Program-made: the position numbers and the translations under genes
In this document: positions 1 to 7,916 of the stretch, piece by piece
Numbering within the stretch: the first letter of the stretch is position 1
How the letters are laid out: the number at the start of each line of letters is the position of its first letter
NCBI GenBank assembly: GCA_024347015.1
Contig: AP024891.1
Coordinates: 1-64,000 of the forward strand
Source of the DNA: Vibrio pectenicida
GTDB lineage: Bacteria; Pseudomonadota; Gammaproteobacteria; Enterobacterales; Vibrionaceae
Length of the DNA stretch: 64,000 bases
Reading direction: 5' to 3'
The notes under the pieces: model-generated
Seen by the model: the letters and a program-made list of their open reading frames with translations, nothing else
Told to the model about the DNA's origin: nothing
The model's database searches: none

Positions 1-1
1 G

Positions 2-259
2 CTAGCTATTGTTCAGGGCAGCGGCAAAGGTGGTGAGGCTATCTTTTATACCATGTCTGGCGGGCATAACCGAACAGGAAGGAGAGCATTATCGCCGGTA
101 TCCAGTCACCATTGCGCGCTGTCTATGATAGAAAGCAACAAAGATAATCATACACGTGCTGAGGTCTATAAGAGTGGCGGATATTGGTACATGAACGTCT
201 GGAGTGTCGGTAATGGCGGGTATAAAACCGCCAAAGCCATGTGCTGGCCCAGAGGTTAA
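2..259 (+). CDS. 3' end of a probable PilV-like pilus tip protein (partial)
   Basis: The frame is open from the left edge of the window to the stop at 257-259, so only the C-terminus is present. The visible 85 residues are rich in Gly, Ser and aromatic residues and hold two cysteines (CALSMIES, AMCWPRG). They resemble the variable C-terminal segments of type IVB minor pilins (PilV), with a Cys-x-Leu start, a 'GYWYMNVW' stretch and a C-terminal AMCW. In PFGI-1/pKLC102-like elements the pil cluster lies directly upstream of the TIGR03759-TraD operon, which is the arrangement here. No recombinase or inverted copies of this segment are visible in the window, so a shufflon cannot be shown. It could also be a phage-tail-type adhesin tip. 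Confidence 0.4.
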   Translation, partial: LAIVQGSGKGGEAIFYTMSGGHNRTGRRALSPVSSHHCALSMIESNKDNHTRAEVYKSGGYWYMNVWSVGNGGYKTAKAMCWPRG

Positions 260-272
260 CGCCTTGCCTCGT

Positions 273-500
273 CTAATCTCGCTCAAACGACTGCATGGCT
301 AGGCTGACGGCCCAATCGATGGCTTGGCCCTCATTGTTAATGTCAGGAACCGATTTTTTAATAGTCTGTAAAGACTCTTTTGTTTGAGTTAGCACATAAG
401 CATCAATACGTTTATTTTTTTCTATTTGTGCGTCGTGATGGGCCCTTCTTGACTTTGCAATGGATTTTTTACGGTCTTCTTTTGATTGGGCCATACCCAT
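273..500 (-). CDS. Small ribbon-helix-helix-like repressor
   Basis: This 75-residue protein is highly charged at its N-terminus (MAQSKEDRKKSIAKSRR). It ends in a pattern typical of CopG/Arc ribbon-helix-helix proteins: a short strand 'RIDAYVLT', then helix 'KESLQTIKKSV', then helix 'EGQAIDWAVSLAMQ'. The gene reads away from three copies of a GTTTAC-N3-GTAAAC palindrome just upstream of its start, which fits an autoregulated DNA-binding protein. An AAGGAC Shine-Dalgarno sits just before the first ATG; a second in-frame ATG at 494 has better spacing. The family assignment is by pattern only. It is divergent from the protease gene, which it may also control. Confidence 0.6.
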   Translation of the reverse strand: MGMAQSKEDRKKSIAKSRRAHHDAQIEKNKRIDAYVLTQTKESLQTIKKSVPDINNEGQAIDWAVSLAMQSFERD

Positions 501-524
501 GTCCTTTTTTTAAAACATGTAGCA

Positions 525-603
525 GTTTACCGCGTAAAAACGAATAAAAAAAGGTTTACACGGTAAACCTCCCTGCTTATTATGTTTACACGGTAAACAT
601 AAT
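525..603. promoter_or_regulatory. Three GTTTAC-N3-GTAAAC operators between divergent genes
   Basis: Palindromes lie at 525-539 (one arm imperfect), 554-568 and 584-598; the last two are perfect and share the spacer ACG. Their centres are 29-30 bp apart, close to three helical turns, so bound protein would sit on one face of the helix. The outer copy extends into flanking symmetric bases. A TTGACA -35-like hexamer follows at 610-615 on the plus strand. The cluster sits between the ribbon-helix-helix gene and the protease gene, so it most likely represses both. The binding protein is inferred. Confidence 0.7.
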
Positions 604-666
604 AAGCTATTGACAGTCGTGATAAATTTGTTTGTCATATGCGCAAGATTTAATAATGGATTGACT

Positions 667-1641
667 ATGAAAAAGATTTCTCTATGTATTGCGTTGGCCT
701 TTTCTTCTACTTCTTCTTACGCAATCGAAAGTGGTACATTTTTAAACTGGAATGATTCCTATACTGATATGGCGACCTTTAACTGTACAGGAACGCTTAT
801 TGGTGGAAATCAACTCATCACAGCAGGTCACTGTGAGCTGCAAAAAGACAGTGTTCTTCTCGCTGATGGTCGATTTTTAATGGCCGCGCCACACAATAAC
901 CCAGCGGGTGTAAGTGATCCAAATGGTCCCGATATATCAATATGGTCGTTAACTGAGACTGTTCAAACAGAAGACATTCGCCTTATTGCCAACCTCAATA
1001 CCGATCCTGTCAGTGATAACGACTTAGTGACTATCTTGGGATTTGGTGGAGGAACAACCCTCAACAGCGCTCAAACAAGAATCGATATGTCCGGTACTAC
1101 AAATGCAAGCAAATATCACTCTTCCAGCATTGGAAACGGTGTTACTCAAGGAGGAGACTCCGGCGGTCCATGGTTAAATCAGGATGGCAATATCGTTGCA
1201 ATACACAACTCAGGAGCAAATAATTCTATGTTTGCTACAAGCCTGTTTTTCGTAAAAGATTGGCTGTTAGAGCAAATAAACGGTTGGCATTACCCTACAC
1301 TGAAATCAGGCAGCGGTAACATCAGCATCAAAGTGCAGTCTTTGCATCAAGGTGGCGTAGCAGACAGTGCGTATACCACAGGTGACATCACCTTAACCGG
1401 TGGGAGCTGTGTGGGCCACACACTCTCGGCATTTGAAACCTGTACTTATGATGTTTCTGCACCTAACAGTGCGTCGGGTACGTTGCATTTAAGTGCGACA
1501 GAAACCATCAATATTAATCCAGCGGCAACCCAGAGCAGTGTTACGACTAATTCCAGCGGCGGTAGTGGGGGAGGCGGTTCACTGGGTGGACTGGCTTTGC
1601 TTATGCTCAGCGCTTTGGGTTATCGACGACGTCACCAGTAA
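667..1641 (+). CDS. Secreted trypsin-like serine protease with GlyGly-CTERM tail
   Basis: The start at 667 gives a clean signal peptide (MKKISLCIALAFSSTSSYA); an upstream in-frame start at 610 would put extra residues before it. The chymotrypsin-fold triad is visible: His55 in LITAGHC, Asp89 in GPDISIW and Ser165 in GGDSGGPW. The C-terminus has a Gly/Ser linker, a short hydrophobic segment (LGGLALLMLSALGY) and a basic end RRRHQ, the GlyGly-CTERM/rhombosortase sorting signal common in Vibrio and Shewanella. The product should be exported by Sec and then cleaved and released, or anchored, at the cell surface. Such a protease is not part of known MPF_G machinery. It lies between the RHH repressor and an HU gene, so it may be tightly regulated cargo. 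The substrate is unknown. Confidence 0.85.
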   Translation: MKKISLCIALAFSSTSSYAIESGTFLNWNDSYTDMATFNCTGTLIGGNQLITAGHCELQKDSVLLADGRFLMAAPHNNPAGVSDPNGPDISIWSLTETVQTEDIRLIANLNTDPVSDNDLVTILGFGGGTTLNSAQTRIDMSGTTNASKYHSSSIGNGVTQGGDSGGPWLNQDGNIVAIHNSGANNSMFATSLFFVKDWLLEQINGWHYPTLKSGSGNISIKVQSLHQGGVADSAYTTGDITLTGGSCVGHTLSAFETCTYDVSAPNSASGTLHLSATETININPAATQSSVTTNSSGGSGGGGSLGGLALLMLSALGYRRRHQ

Positions 1642-1674
1642 CAGACATCCCATTTATTAAAAGGACACAGAACT

Positions 1675-1950
1675 ATGAATAAATCGACGCTAATTGATGC
1701 GGTAGCCAAGCACGCGGATCTCAACAAAAAGCAAGCGGGTGAAGCGATTGAAAGCATTACTGAGGCGATCACCAAAGCATTGGCGAGTGGTGATGAGGTC
1801 ACATTGGTTGGGTTTGGCTCGTTTAAAACCACCCACAGAGCCGCAAGAACAGGAAGAAACCCGAAAACAGGTGAGCCACTTGAGATAAAAGCGGCTACGG
1901 TACCCGCCTTTAAGCCTGGTAAAGCACTCAAAGACGCCTGCAACACATAG
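1675..1950 (+). CDS. HU-family DNA-binding protein
   Basis: A 91-residue protein of HU/IHF length. It starts MNKSTLIDAVAK and has the conserved 'VGFGSF' turn and the DNA-bending arm GRNPKTGEP. The tail is slightly divergent (KDACNT). The family binds and bends DNA non-specifically and helps recombination, replication initiation and nucleoid compaction. AAGGAC lies about ten bases before the ATG. Element-borne HU homologues are common on large conjugative plasmids and can soften host silencing or help relaxosome assembly. It follows the protease gene by 33 bp and may be cotranscribed. Confidence 0.9.
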   Translation: MNKSTLIDAVAKHADLNKKQAGEAIESITEAITKALASGDEVTLVGFGSFKTTHRAARTGRNPKTGEPLEIKAATVPAFKPGKALKDACNT

Positions 1951-1977
1951 CCCTTAGTCACTTTCCCATAACACCGA

Positions 1978-2047
1978 CCTACGTACTGGCATTGAATACC
2001 ATTCGATGACAGTGCGTAGGACCCAACCGATAGGGCGGGAGTCCTAC
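1978..2047 (+). other. Two mutually exclusive RNA hairpins upstream of tra operon 1
   Basis: An 11-bp stem (CCTACGTACTG at 1978-1988 with CAGTGCGTAGG at 2010-2020, one G-U pair) can form. A second perfect 7-bp stem (GTAGGAC at 2016-2022 with GTCCTAC at 2041-2047) uses part of the same strand. The two structures therefore compete. The second is followed within about 20 bases by a short T run, so it could act as a weak terminator after the HU gene and the first as an anti-terminator. Function is inferred; the stems are seen directly. Confidence 0.5.
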
Positions 2048-2062
2048 CATAAAACTATCTTT

Positions 2063-2143
2063 TTGTCACGAAACAGCAGCGCTTAAATTCACACGAATTT
2101 CGACGCTCCTATTTTCCTTTCCTTTTTTTATCCTTGCTATCGT
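2063..2143 (+). promoter_or_regulatory. Shared tra leader, copy 1 (inverted repeat and extended -10)
   Basis: This is the first of three near-identical leaders. It starts TTGTCACGAAACAGCAGCGC, contains the inverted repeat AAATTC-N4-GAATTT (2085-2100), continues TCGACGC to CCTATTTTCC, and ends in TGCTATCGT (2135-2143), which reads as an extended -10. The distance from the TTGTCA start to TATCGT is 75 bp in all three copies, although about 15 bases in between have diverged. With TATCGT as -10, the repeat is centred near -57, a usual place for a class I activator. The first tra gene starts 30 bp downstream. Confidence 0.7.
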
Positions 2144-2173
2144 GGTCACTCTGTTGATTAGGAGAACCACGAC

Positions 2174-2848
2174 ATGTCCAACTCGTCTTCACGAAAAAAG
2201 GCGTTGATAAAATTTGCACTGCATACCCTGCTAGTTGTTGGTGTCAGCACCAGCATTACTATCGTTGCCGTTTATTGGCTGGGTGAGAAAAATGCCAGTG
2301 CGAGAAACAGCCTCAAACAAGTATTATTGGCTGAAATTCAATCACACAGTGAAAGCCAATCGGCCGCGATCGCCGCCTCAGAGCAAAAACACACGCAAGA
2401 CATGCAACCCTTCATCACACGACTCGAGACGTTGGATAATCAAGTGTTGCTTGGAAAGCAAGAACATCAGCACTTTCAAGATGCGATTGATACGCTTAAG
2501 AGTCAGCAAGAAGGGCAGACAAAAGGAATACAAACGCTGAACAAAAAGGTGCGTGCTTTAGCGCGGCGCCCAACAAGCAAAAAAACCGTCTCTCCTTCTG
2601 TCAAAAAACGTCCACAGTCAAACGTTTCTACCACTGAGCTACCTTTTCGTCTTTTTGATGTCCAAAAGCGTGGGCTGTCTTATGTCGCCATCATGGGCCC
2701 GAAACAAACTGACCGCGTGAAGAAGCTAATGGTACTGTCTGCTGGACATCGTTACCAAGGTTGGCGACTCGATTCGGTCACACAGTCAGGGGTTCAAGTG
2801 AGCCAGGGCAATATCCGCCTCTTTTTGGAACGTCAGGGGGAGGCATGA
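2174..2848 (+). CDS. Membrane-anchored coiled-coil protein, first gene of tra operon 1
   Basis: The 224 residues begin with a basic stretch and one transmembrane helix (about 15-36). A long Gln/Glu/Ser-rich region predicted to be coiled coil follows (about 45-130), then a Lys/Pro/Ser linker. A compact C-terminal domain (about 155-222) starts 'FRLFDVQKRGLSYVAIMG'. That layout suggests an inner-membrane protein with a periplasmic globular tip, possibly similar to PilP-like or TraP-like domains. I do not recognise the family. Its ATG lies 30 bp after the tra leader and its stop overlaps the next start (ATGA), so it is translationally coupled to the TIGR03759 gene and likely takes part in pilus or mating-channel assembly. 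Confidence 0.6.
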   Translation: MSNSSSRKKALIKFALHTLLVVGVSTSITIVAVYWLGEKNASARNSLKQVLLAEIQSHSESQSAAIAASEQKHTQDMQPFITRLETLDNQVLLGKQEHQHFQDAIDTLKSQQEGQTKGIQTLNKKVRALARRPTSKKTVSPSVKKRPQSNVSTTELPFRLFDVQKRGLSYVAIMGPKQTDRVKKLMVLSAGHRYQGWRLDSVTQSGVQVSQGNIRLFLERQGEA

Positions 2849-3513
2849 TGATCAATAAAGCATGGCTAATTTTGTTTATCTCTTGTTGCAGCGTCGCCGG
2901 TGATATTCAGATCACTCGTGAGGTGTCAAAAACGATAACAACGCACTCACAAGCCACGCAGTGGGGGCTGGAAGAAGCCGATTGGGACCGCTATAAGGCT
3001 TTGCTGGCATCCCCACAAGGTTTTGGTTTGTCAACGTCAAATCCATTGACGGTCTTAGGTCGGTTTGCTCGAAATGAGGAGGAAAGGAAGCGATACGCTC
3101 AACGGTTAATGCGCTTTGAAAAATCCCGTACTGAGGGATTACTCGCCTTTAATCGCGCATATCAAATGGCTTGGAAAAGTGCCTACCCCAATTTAACGCC
3201 AATCGGACAAACTTGGCCAACGAGAGTAGCCCTCTTTGTTCGTCAAAACTGTTTGTCGTGTGATCAAGCCTTCACGACTTGGCGATCGCGAGGGGTTGGC
3301 GTCGATGTTTTTATGACCGACAGCATTGGTGAAGATCGCACATTAAAGCAGTGGGCAGGTGCAGTCGGAATACGTAAGCGAGAAGTTACACAAGGCGAAG
3401 TCACTTTAAATCATGACACTCAAGGACTGGCATTTACGCTGGCGAGAGGGAGATCTTTACCTATATCTGCAACCTTAAGAGGTGGGCAATGGTCGGTTAT
3501 CGAATCGCCGTAA
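2845..3513 (+). CDS. TIGR03759-family (PFL_4693) conjugation protein, thioredoxin-like
   Basis: A secreted protein with signal peptide MINKAWLILFISCCSVAG. The C-terminal half (about 130-200) reads as a thioredoxin-like fold with a CLSC motif in 'VALFVRQNCLSCDQAF', followed by a helix and 'GVDVFMTDS'. This layout and its place just before the lytic transglycosylase gene match the PFL_4693 family of MPF_G systems, periplasmic proteins needed for conjugation but of unknown detailed role. The start overlaps the previous stop. Two adjacent ATGs (2845 and 2848) are possible; the GGGGGAGG at 2835-2842 favours the second. The end overlaps the transglycosylase gene by 25 bases. Confidence 0.75.
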   Translation: MMINKAWLILFISCCSVAGDIQITREVSKTITTHSQATQWGLEEADWDRYKALLASPQGFGLSTSNPLTVLGRFARNEEERKRYAQRLMRFEKSRTEGLLAFNRAYQMAWKSAYPNLTPIGQTWPTRVALFVRQNCLSCDQAFTTWRSRGVGVDVFMTDSIGEDRTLKQWAGAVGIRKREVTQGEVTLNHDTQGLAFTLARGRSLPISATLRGGQWSVIESP

Positions 3514-4022
3514 TGGCTTTGTTTCTGTTTATGCCCACGGCTTGGGCCGTTCCACCGCTCTACCACGTGATTGCAGAGCGTGAGTCCGTGCCTCCCCAAG
3601 CTTTGTACGCACTTGCCATGACAGAGAGTGCGACCCTTCTTGGTAATGGTCAGGTTCGTCCTTGGCCATGGACACTCAATGTAGAAGGTCAGCCCTATCG
3701 GTATCCATCAAAAGCACAGGCATGTCAGGCACTCAAGCATTTTCTGATGCGGACAAAGGTAGTGGATATCGGATTGCTTCAGATTAACTGGCGCTGGCAC
3801 AGTGCCCCTTTTTCAAAGCCCTGTGATGTGCTTGTCCCTGAGACCAATTTGACTTATGCCGCGAAATTACTGTATCGCGCGTATCTACGATTAGGAGATT
3901 GGACGAAAGCCGCTGGTTATTACCATCGTCCTGCAGGTGGGACGCCAGCTAAACGATATCAACAGAAATTTTCCGAGCATTACGCTCAGACCATCATTAC
4001 TTTTCAAGGAGGAAATTTATGA
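3489..4022 (+). CDS. Lytic transglycosylase of the mating apparatus
   Basis: The 177-residue protein has a signal peptide ending near TAWA and an SLT-like core. The catalytic glutamate is likely in 'YALAMTESA', and the typical 'DIGLLQINWRW' segment comes next, with a 'YRAYLRLGDWTKAAGYYH' helix near the end. The family cleaves the peptidoglycan glycan strand with 1,6-anhydro product formation and opens the cell wall for the secretion channel. It is the PFL_4694 position of MPF_G operons. The reading frame overlaps the preceding gene by 25 bp and the next by 4, showing tight coupling. Confidence 0.85.
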   Translation: MVGYRIAVMALFLFMPTAWAVPPLYHVIAERESVPPQALYALAMTESATLLGNGQVRPWPWTLNVEGQPYRYPSKAQACQALKHFLMRTKVVDIGLLQINWRWHSAPFSKPCDVLVPETNLTYAAKLLYRAYLRLGDWTKAAGYYHRPAGGTPAKRYQQKFSEHYAQTIITFQGGNL

Positions 4023-4417
4023 GCCGATGGTTCGTTATCATTTTTCTGATCTTAAGCGGAGGGGTCAAAGCGAGTCCAATACCAAACGCCCAACTCTTTG
4101 CCTCGATGTTACCCGTCAAGACGCCCTCTCTGACACCTGGGGTGGCACCTAAGGGTAAGTATACTGCCCAGTTAACCCAGCCCTTATTCATTGTCGGCGC
4201 AGATCGAACGTCACATCGTTGGTTGGAGCGCCATCAAGCCTACCTTAAATCCATTAATGCGATGGGCATGGTTGTGAACGTGTCCACTGTCAGGCAACTC
4301 AATCGCTTGATGCACTACGGTCTGCCTCTCTATCCGGTACGAGGAGATCAATGGGCTGAGCACTTCACTTTATCGCATTACCCTGTTCTACTCGAAAATG
4401 GAGAAGTCAAACAATGA
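4019..4417 (+). CDS. TIGR03765-family (PFL_4695) conjugation protein
   Basis: A 132-residue exported protein with signal peptide MSRWFVIIFLILSGGVKA. The mature part holds 'PLFIVGADRTSHRWLERHQAYLKSINAMG' (in part) and ends 'YPVRGDQWAEHFTLSHYPVLL'. That arrangement is characteristic of the TIGR03765 family, where a residue-rich strand is followed by 'S..WL..h...L......G'. It has no known enzymatic activity and is found only in MPF_G loci. The ATG overlaps the transglycosylase stop (ATGA), with AAGGAGG just upstream. It is probably periplasmic and part of mating-pore assembly. Confidence 0.8.
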   Translation: MSRWFVIIFLILSGGVKASPIPNAQLFASMLPVKTPSLTPGVAPKGKYTAQLTQPLFIVGADRTSHRWLERHQAYLKSINAMGMVVNVSTVRQLNRLMHYGLPLYPVRGDQWAEHFTLSHYPVLLENGEVKQ

Positions 4418-4680
4418 GACTGAGACCAAAACGCGTCAAGGATCGTCACGTTCATCACTCGTTACGCGAAGCCGATGTGCACGATGTGGTGGCAAAAGTG
4501 CATACCATCATCGCCAAGCCTGAACTCACTCCACTGATTTTAGCGCTCGCTGAGCAGTGTTTATTGGAATCGGTTCGCCCCGAGGCAGCAATGATGTCAT
4601 TGCTTGAAGGCAACCGACACGCCAGAGATAACCAACGTTACTGCACTCAACCTGTCGAGGCGATGGAGTTAGTATCATGA
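4414..4680 (+). CDS. Small conserved tra-operon protein
   Basis: An 88-residue soluble protein with a basic N-terminus (MRLRPKRVKDRHVHH) and mostly helical content; no motif or membrane segment is recognised. It overlaps the gene before it (ATGA, 4 bp) and TraD after it (ATGA, 4 bp), so it is translated as part of the operon. MPF_G operons often have a small gene just before traD, which suggests a coupling-protein partner; that is inference from position only. Confidence 0.7.
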   Translation: MRLRPKRVKDRHVHHSLREADVHDVVAKVHTIIAKPELTPLILALAEQCLLESVRPEAAMMSLLEGNRHARDNQRYCTQPVEAMELVS

Positions 4681-6863
4681 CTCCCGTAGAAGGATTGCTA
4701 CGTCCAGTAGAGGAGCGCATCAGTGTCTATACGTTTTTCCTCGGCGCGTGCTGGGTGGCGTTCGATCCAGCCAGCTTTCTATTAACTCATCAAAGCGCAT
4801 TGCTGGTTTCTGGCGTGCTCATGGGAGTGGCATGGTGGCGAGAGCAACAAGCTAGGCAGTTGATCCGTTACCAAAAAGGACTCAAGAGTTTGCCATTTTG
4901 GGCCATGGCTTCAAAAGACATTCCCGTTTATCAAGATAAATTGTTTTTGGGGAGAGGTTTTGAGATCAGGCCAAGGCATGCTCAGCGTTTGTATGATACT
5001 CGCCAAATCTGGGCAGAGCGGTTTGTGGTCCCAAGCCGGTTATATCAGTGGGCAAGACAGATGGAGGCCCGATATGAAGGGACTCACTTTGGCCGCTACC
5101 TCGCACAACAACCCGTTTTTCAACCAAGCACTGTATGGGCAAACCTCAACCCCATGTTAAAGCGCTGTCATCCCGCGCCTCCACTACCACCGGTGGGCGG
5201 CGATCCTTGTTTGCATGGGGTTGGACTCGCAGAAGAAACCGACTGTTTGTTACCGGCAAGCGCGAGGGCAGGGCACACACTGGTGCTCGGCACCACAGGG
5301 GTAGGCAAAACGCGCTTGGCCGAATTGCTTGTGACACAAGACATTCGTCGAGGCGATGTCGTCCTGAACTTCGATCCCAAGGGCGATGGCGACATGCTGC
5401 TTCGTATGTATATCGAGTGTTTACGCTCAGGACGGCTTGATGATTTTTATATTCTGCATCTGGGCTATCCAAATCAAAGTGGTCGTTATTCACCATTGGG
5501 ACGCTTTAGCCGCATCACCGAAGTCGCTACGCGTGTGTCTGGCCAACTTGAAGGAGGAGGAAACAGCGCCGCTTTCAAACAATTTGCGTGGCGATTTGTC
5601 AACATTATTGCCAGGGCGCAGGAAGCCTTAGGCAGACGACCGGATATGGCCTCAATTCAGCGCTACGTCACGGCCATCGATGATCTGTATGTCGATTATT
5701 GTTTGAAAATGTTGCCCACTTATCACCCCAAAGCGGTCGATTATGTGGCCGCGATTGAGGCTGATGTCACCGAACAAAATACGCCTAGACATTTGCAAGG
5801 GCGAAGCCCAAGAGTCGTTGCATTGGAGCGATATTTCCAAGATTACCCCGTCGACGATGACGTATTGGGAGGTCTGCGCAGTGCCATTCAATACGACAAA
5901 ACGTATTTTGATAAAATCGTGGCCTCTTTATTGCCTTTACTTGAAAAGCTTGGAACCGGCAAAACAGCCCACCTTATCTCTCCAAAACATCGTGCCCATG
6001 ACGAGCGTCCCGTTGTCGATTGGCGAGAAATCATTAATCAAAATGGCGTGGTGTATATTGGTCTTGATGCACTCTCTGATACGACCGTTGCGGCGGCATT
6101 TGGTAACAGTATGTTTGCTGACTTGTGCTCCCTCGCAGGCGAGATTTATAAGTTTGGTAACACGCCAGGGATGGATAATGCGAAGGTTTCTCCGCGTAAG
6201 ATCATGATCCATGCTGATGAGTTTAACGAGTTGATAGGGGATGAGTTTATTCCGATTTTGAATAAGTCGCGAGGAGCCAAATTTGTGGTGACGGCTTACA
6301 CCCAAACCGAGTCTGATATTGAAGCACGTTTAGGCAACGCAGCAAAAGCGGGTCAGACGAAAGGGAACTTTAATACCTTGATCACGCTTCGGGTCCGCGA
6401 GCTAAGAACGGCCCAAATCCTCACTTCTCGAATGAAAAGTGCAACGATTCGTGACGTCGTGCCAGACTCGGGGGTCAGTGATGCGCCTGGAACTCGTACC
6501 GGCTTTAAATCGACCAATAAGGACGCCATTCAAACGAAAGAGGTGCTTCTTATTTCTGACAGTGACTTAACGAACTTGCCTATTGGCCAAGCCTATGCGG
6601 AATTAGAGGGCGCTAAATATTGGAAATTGCGCTTTCCTTTACCAAGCAATGTGGGCGATGAAGCCTTGCCAAGCTCTATTCAAGAGCTGGTCGATAACAT
6701 GAAGTCGCGTAATCAAACCTTGGCACCGATTGAATGGTCAAAGACCCTGAATGATTTGGATAAAGATTGGAGCGAAGCATTTTATTTGGGCGAAAAAGAA
6801 TCCATTGTCACTGGTGACGTATCATTAGACGCTTATCACGACTGGATGAACGCCGATGCCTAA
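4677..6863 (+). CDS. traD: TraD type IV coupling protein (SXT/TOL subfamily)
   Basis: A 728-residue ATPase. Two N-terminal hydrophobic segments (about 15-60) anchor it in the inner membrane. The Walker A loop is GTTGVGKT (about 206), followed by 'GDVVLNFDPKGD', which is typical of TraD/VirD4 proteins of the SXT/TOL subfamily (TIGR03743). A Walker B-like segment is 'KIMIHADEFNEL' and a sensor-like region reads 'FVVTAYTQTESDIEARLG'. The protein brings the relaxase-DNA complex to the secretion channel and pumps DNA using ATP. It is of normal length with no broken motif. It overlaps its neighbours by a few bases on both sides. Confidence 0.95.
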   Translation: MTPVEGLLRPVEERISVYTFFLGACWVAFDPASFLLTHQSALLVSGVLMGVAWWREQQARQLIRYQKGLKSLPFWAMASKDIPVYQDKLFLGRGFEIRPRHAQRLYDTRQIWAERFVVPSRLYQWARQMEARYEGTHFGRYLAQQPVFQPSTVWANLNPMLKRCHPAPPLPPVGGDPCLHGVGLAEETDCLLPASARAGHTLVLGTTGVGKTRLAELLVTQDIRRGDVVLNFDPKGDGDMLLRMYIECLRSGRLDDFYILHLGYPNQSGRYSPLGRFSRITEVATRVSGQLEGGGNSAAFKQFAWRFVNIIARAQEALGRRPDMASIQRYVTAIDDLYVDYCLKMLPTYHPKAVDYVAAIEADVTEQNTPRHLQGRSPRVVALERYFQDYPVDDDVLGGLRSAIQYDKTYFDKIVASLLPLLEKLGTGKTAHLISPKHRAHDERPVVDWREIINQNGVVYIGLDALSDTTVAAAFGNSMFADLCSLAGEIYKFGNTPGMDNAKVSPRKIMIHADEFNELIGDEFIPILNKSRGAKFVVTAYTQTESDIEARLGNAAKAGQTKGNFNTLITLRVRELRTAQILTSRMKSATIRDVVPDSGVSDAPGTRTGFKSTNKDAIQTKEVLLISDSDLTNLPIGQAYAELEGAKYWKLRFPLPSNVGDEALPSSIQELVDNMKSRNQTLAPIEWSKTLNDLDKDWSEAFYLGEKESIVTGDVSLDAYHDWMNADA

Positions 6864-7500
6864 AACACAACGTACCGAGCAACCCCGTACAGACAGAGAA
6901 TCTCAAGCCTCAGCCCTGACTTGGCCACTGTCCGCGCTTGTACACACTGCTCTAATTTGGGTTTTGCTCATTGCGGTTGAATGGAGTGGCCACCTAGGGC
7001 CTGCCGGTCAACATAGTCGAACTGTATTTTTAGATCTCATTCAATCTCTTGAATCGCAGCCAGGGGCTCAGCAATGGGTTTTTATGTTATTTCAGTGGAT
7101 ATTAGAACACGCTCGTCCACTTGTTGAAGTCTCTTTTATCAACAATATGGCGTGGCTTCAGCCTTACTGGGAAAGCGTGGTTTACGTAACATTATCGCTC
7201 ATCACTCGCATCTTGTTGTTAGTCATGGCCTTGCCATTGTTTGTGTTAGTCGTTGTGTTGGCTTTTCTCGATGGGCTGATTGTTCGTCAGCGTCGCATTG
7301 CAATGGTTGGTAGAGAAACGGAAACAATACATTATTACGCTAAGCGTTTAATGCCGTGGTCCGCCGCGTTAACCGGATACGTATGGTTATTGTTGCCAGG
7401 TTTCTACCCAGTGGGAACCCAATGGTTGATCCTCCCTGGCTTAAGCTTATTTGGCCTGATGGTTCATCAATCTGTCGCAAGCTATAAAAAATTTCTGTGA
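6856..7500 (+). CDS. TIGR03747-family (PFL_4697) integral membrane protein
   Basis: The 214 residues hold about four hydrophobic helices (roughly 25-45, 105-140, 172-195, 195-210) and little else. The 'FLDGLIVRQRR' loop after a membrane helix and the 'ETIHYYAKRLMPW' segment are typical of TIGR03747 proteins, which always follow traD in MPF_G clusters. The gene overlaps the end of traD by 8 bp. It is the last gene of tra operon 1; after its stop the backbone is interrupted by accessory DNA before the RAQPRD gene that normally follows. Confidence 0.85.
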   Translation: MPKTQRTEQPRTDRESQASALTWPLSALVHTALIWVLLIAVEWSGHLGPAGQHSRTVFLDLIQSLESQPGAQQWVFMLFQWILEHARPLVEVSFINNMAWLQPYWESVVYVTLSLITRILLLVMALPLFVLVVVLAFLDGLIVRQRRIAMVGRETETIHYYAKRLMPWSAALTGYVWLLLPGFYPVGTQWLILPGLSLFGLMVHQSVASYKKFL

Positions 7501-7640
7501 GGCTCTTGAGCAGGCATTTAAAGGAACTGCATTAGGTGTTATGTCACGCTTTAAGAAAGAAAAGGCGGTCGAAGTCGCCGATATTTATAACAAACACGTT
7601 CTACTCGCACAAAACCCCATAAAGTGGTTGTGACTTATCG

Positions 7641-7904
7641 TCATTTATTCATTTTTCTACAAAACAGAGGCCAAGAAAAAGCCATGCAAGTCCCCAGTAA
7701 CACACCTAAAAAGGTACTCTGATATGGTTTTCGAGTAGCTTTGTATTTGACTAAAATCCCTTGCCCTACAACGTACCAAGCATACACTAATACGTGTATC
7801 GGCTCGGGGAATAGTTGCAAGCAGATATAGAGCACAAATCCACTAGTTAGCATATATAAGCTAACAGGCCATAAATCCTTTTTAGGTATACCCAGAATAT
7901 TCAA
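7641..7904 (-). CDS. Small membrane protein (hypothetical)
   Basis: An 87-residue protein with about three hydrophobic stretches (15-32, 38-55, 65-80), starting at TTG (7904) behind a strong AGAGGGG Shine-Dalgarno. It is the last of a run of six small genes on the minus strand between 9037 and 7641, lying 12 bp after the preceding stop. I do not recognise the family. Confidence 0.6.
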   Translation of the reverse strand: MNILGIPKKDLWPVSLYMLTSGFVLYICLQLFPEPIHVLVYAWYVVGQGILVKYKATRKPYQSTFLGVLLGTCMAFSWPLFCRKMNK

Positions 7905-7916
7905 AAAATCCCCTCT

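Noticed and set aside
2..259. Active shufflon at the left edge
   Set aside because: Only one C-terminal segment is visible, with no inverted alternative segments or shufflon recombinase in the window; it may exist beyond the edge.
5135..5496. Long frames on both strands inside traD
   Set aside because: They overlap the Walker A region of an intact traD and have no ribosome sites; they are shadows caused by GC-rich coding sequence.
7501..7633. Short frame after the TIGR03747 gene (MSRFKKEKAVEVADIYNKHV, 30 codons from 7541)
   Set aside because: No convincing ribosome site spacing, the frame has no recognised family, and it lies at an insertion seam. It may be a relic, but this cannot be supported.
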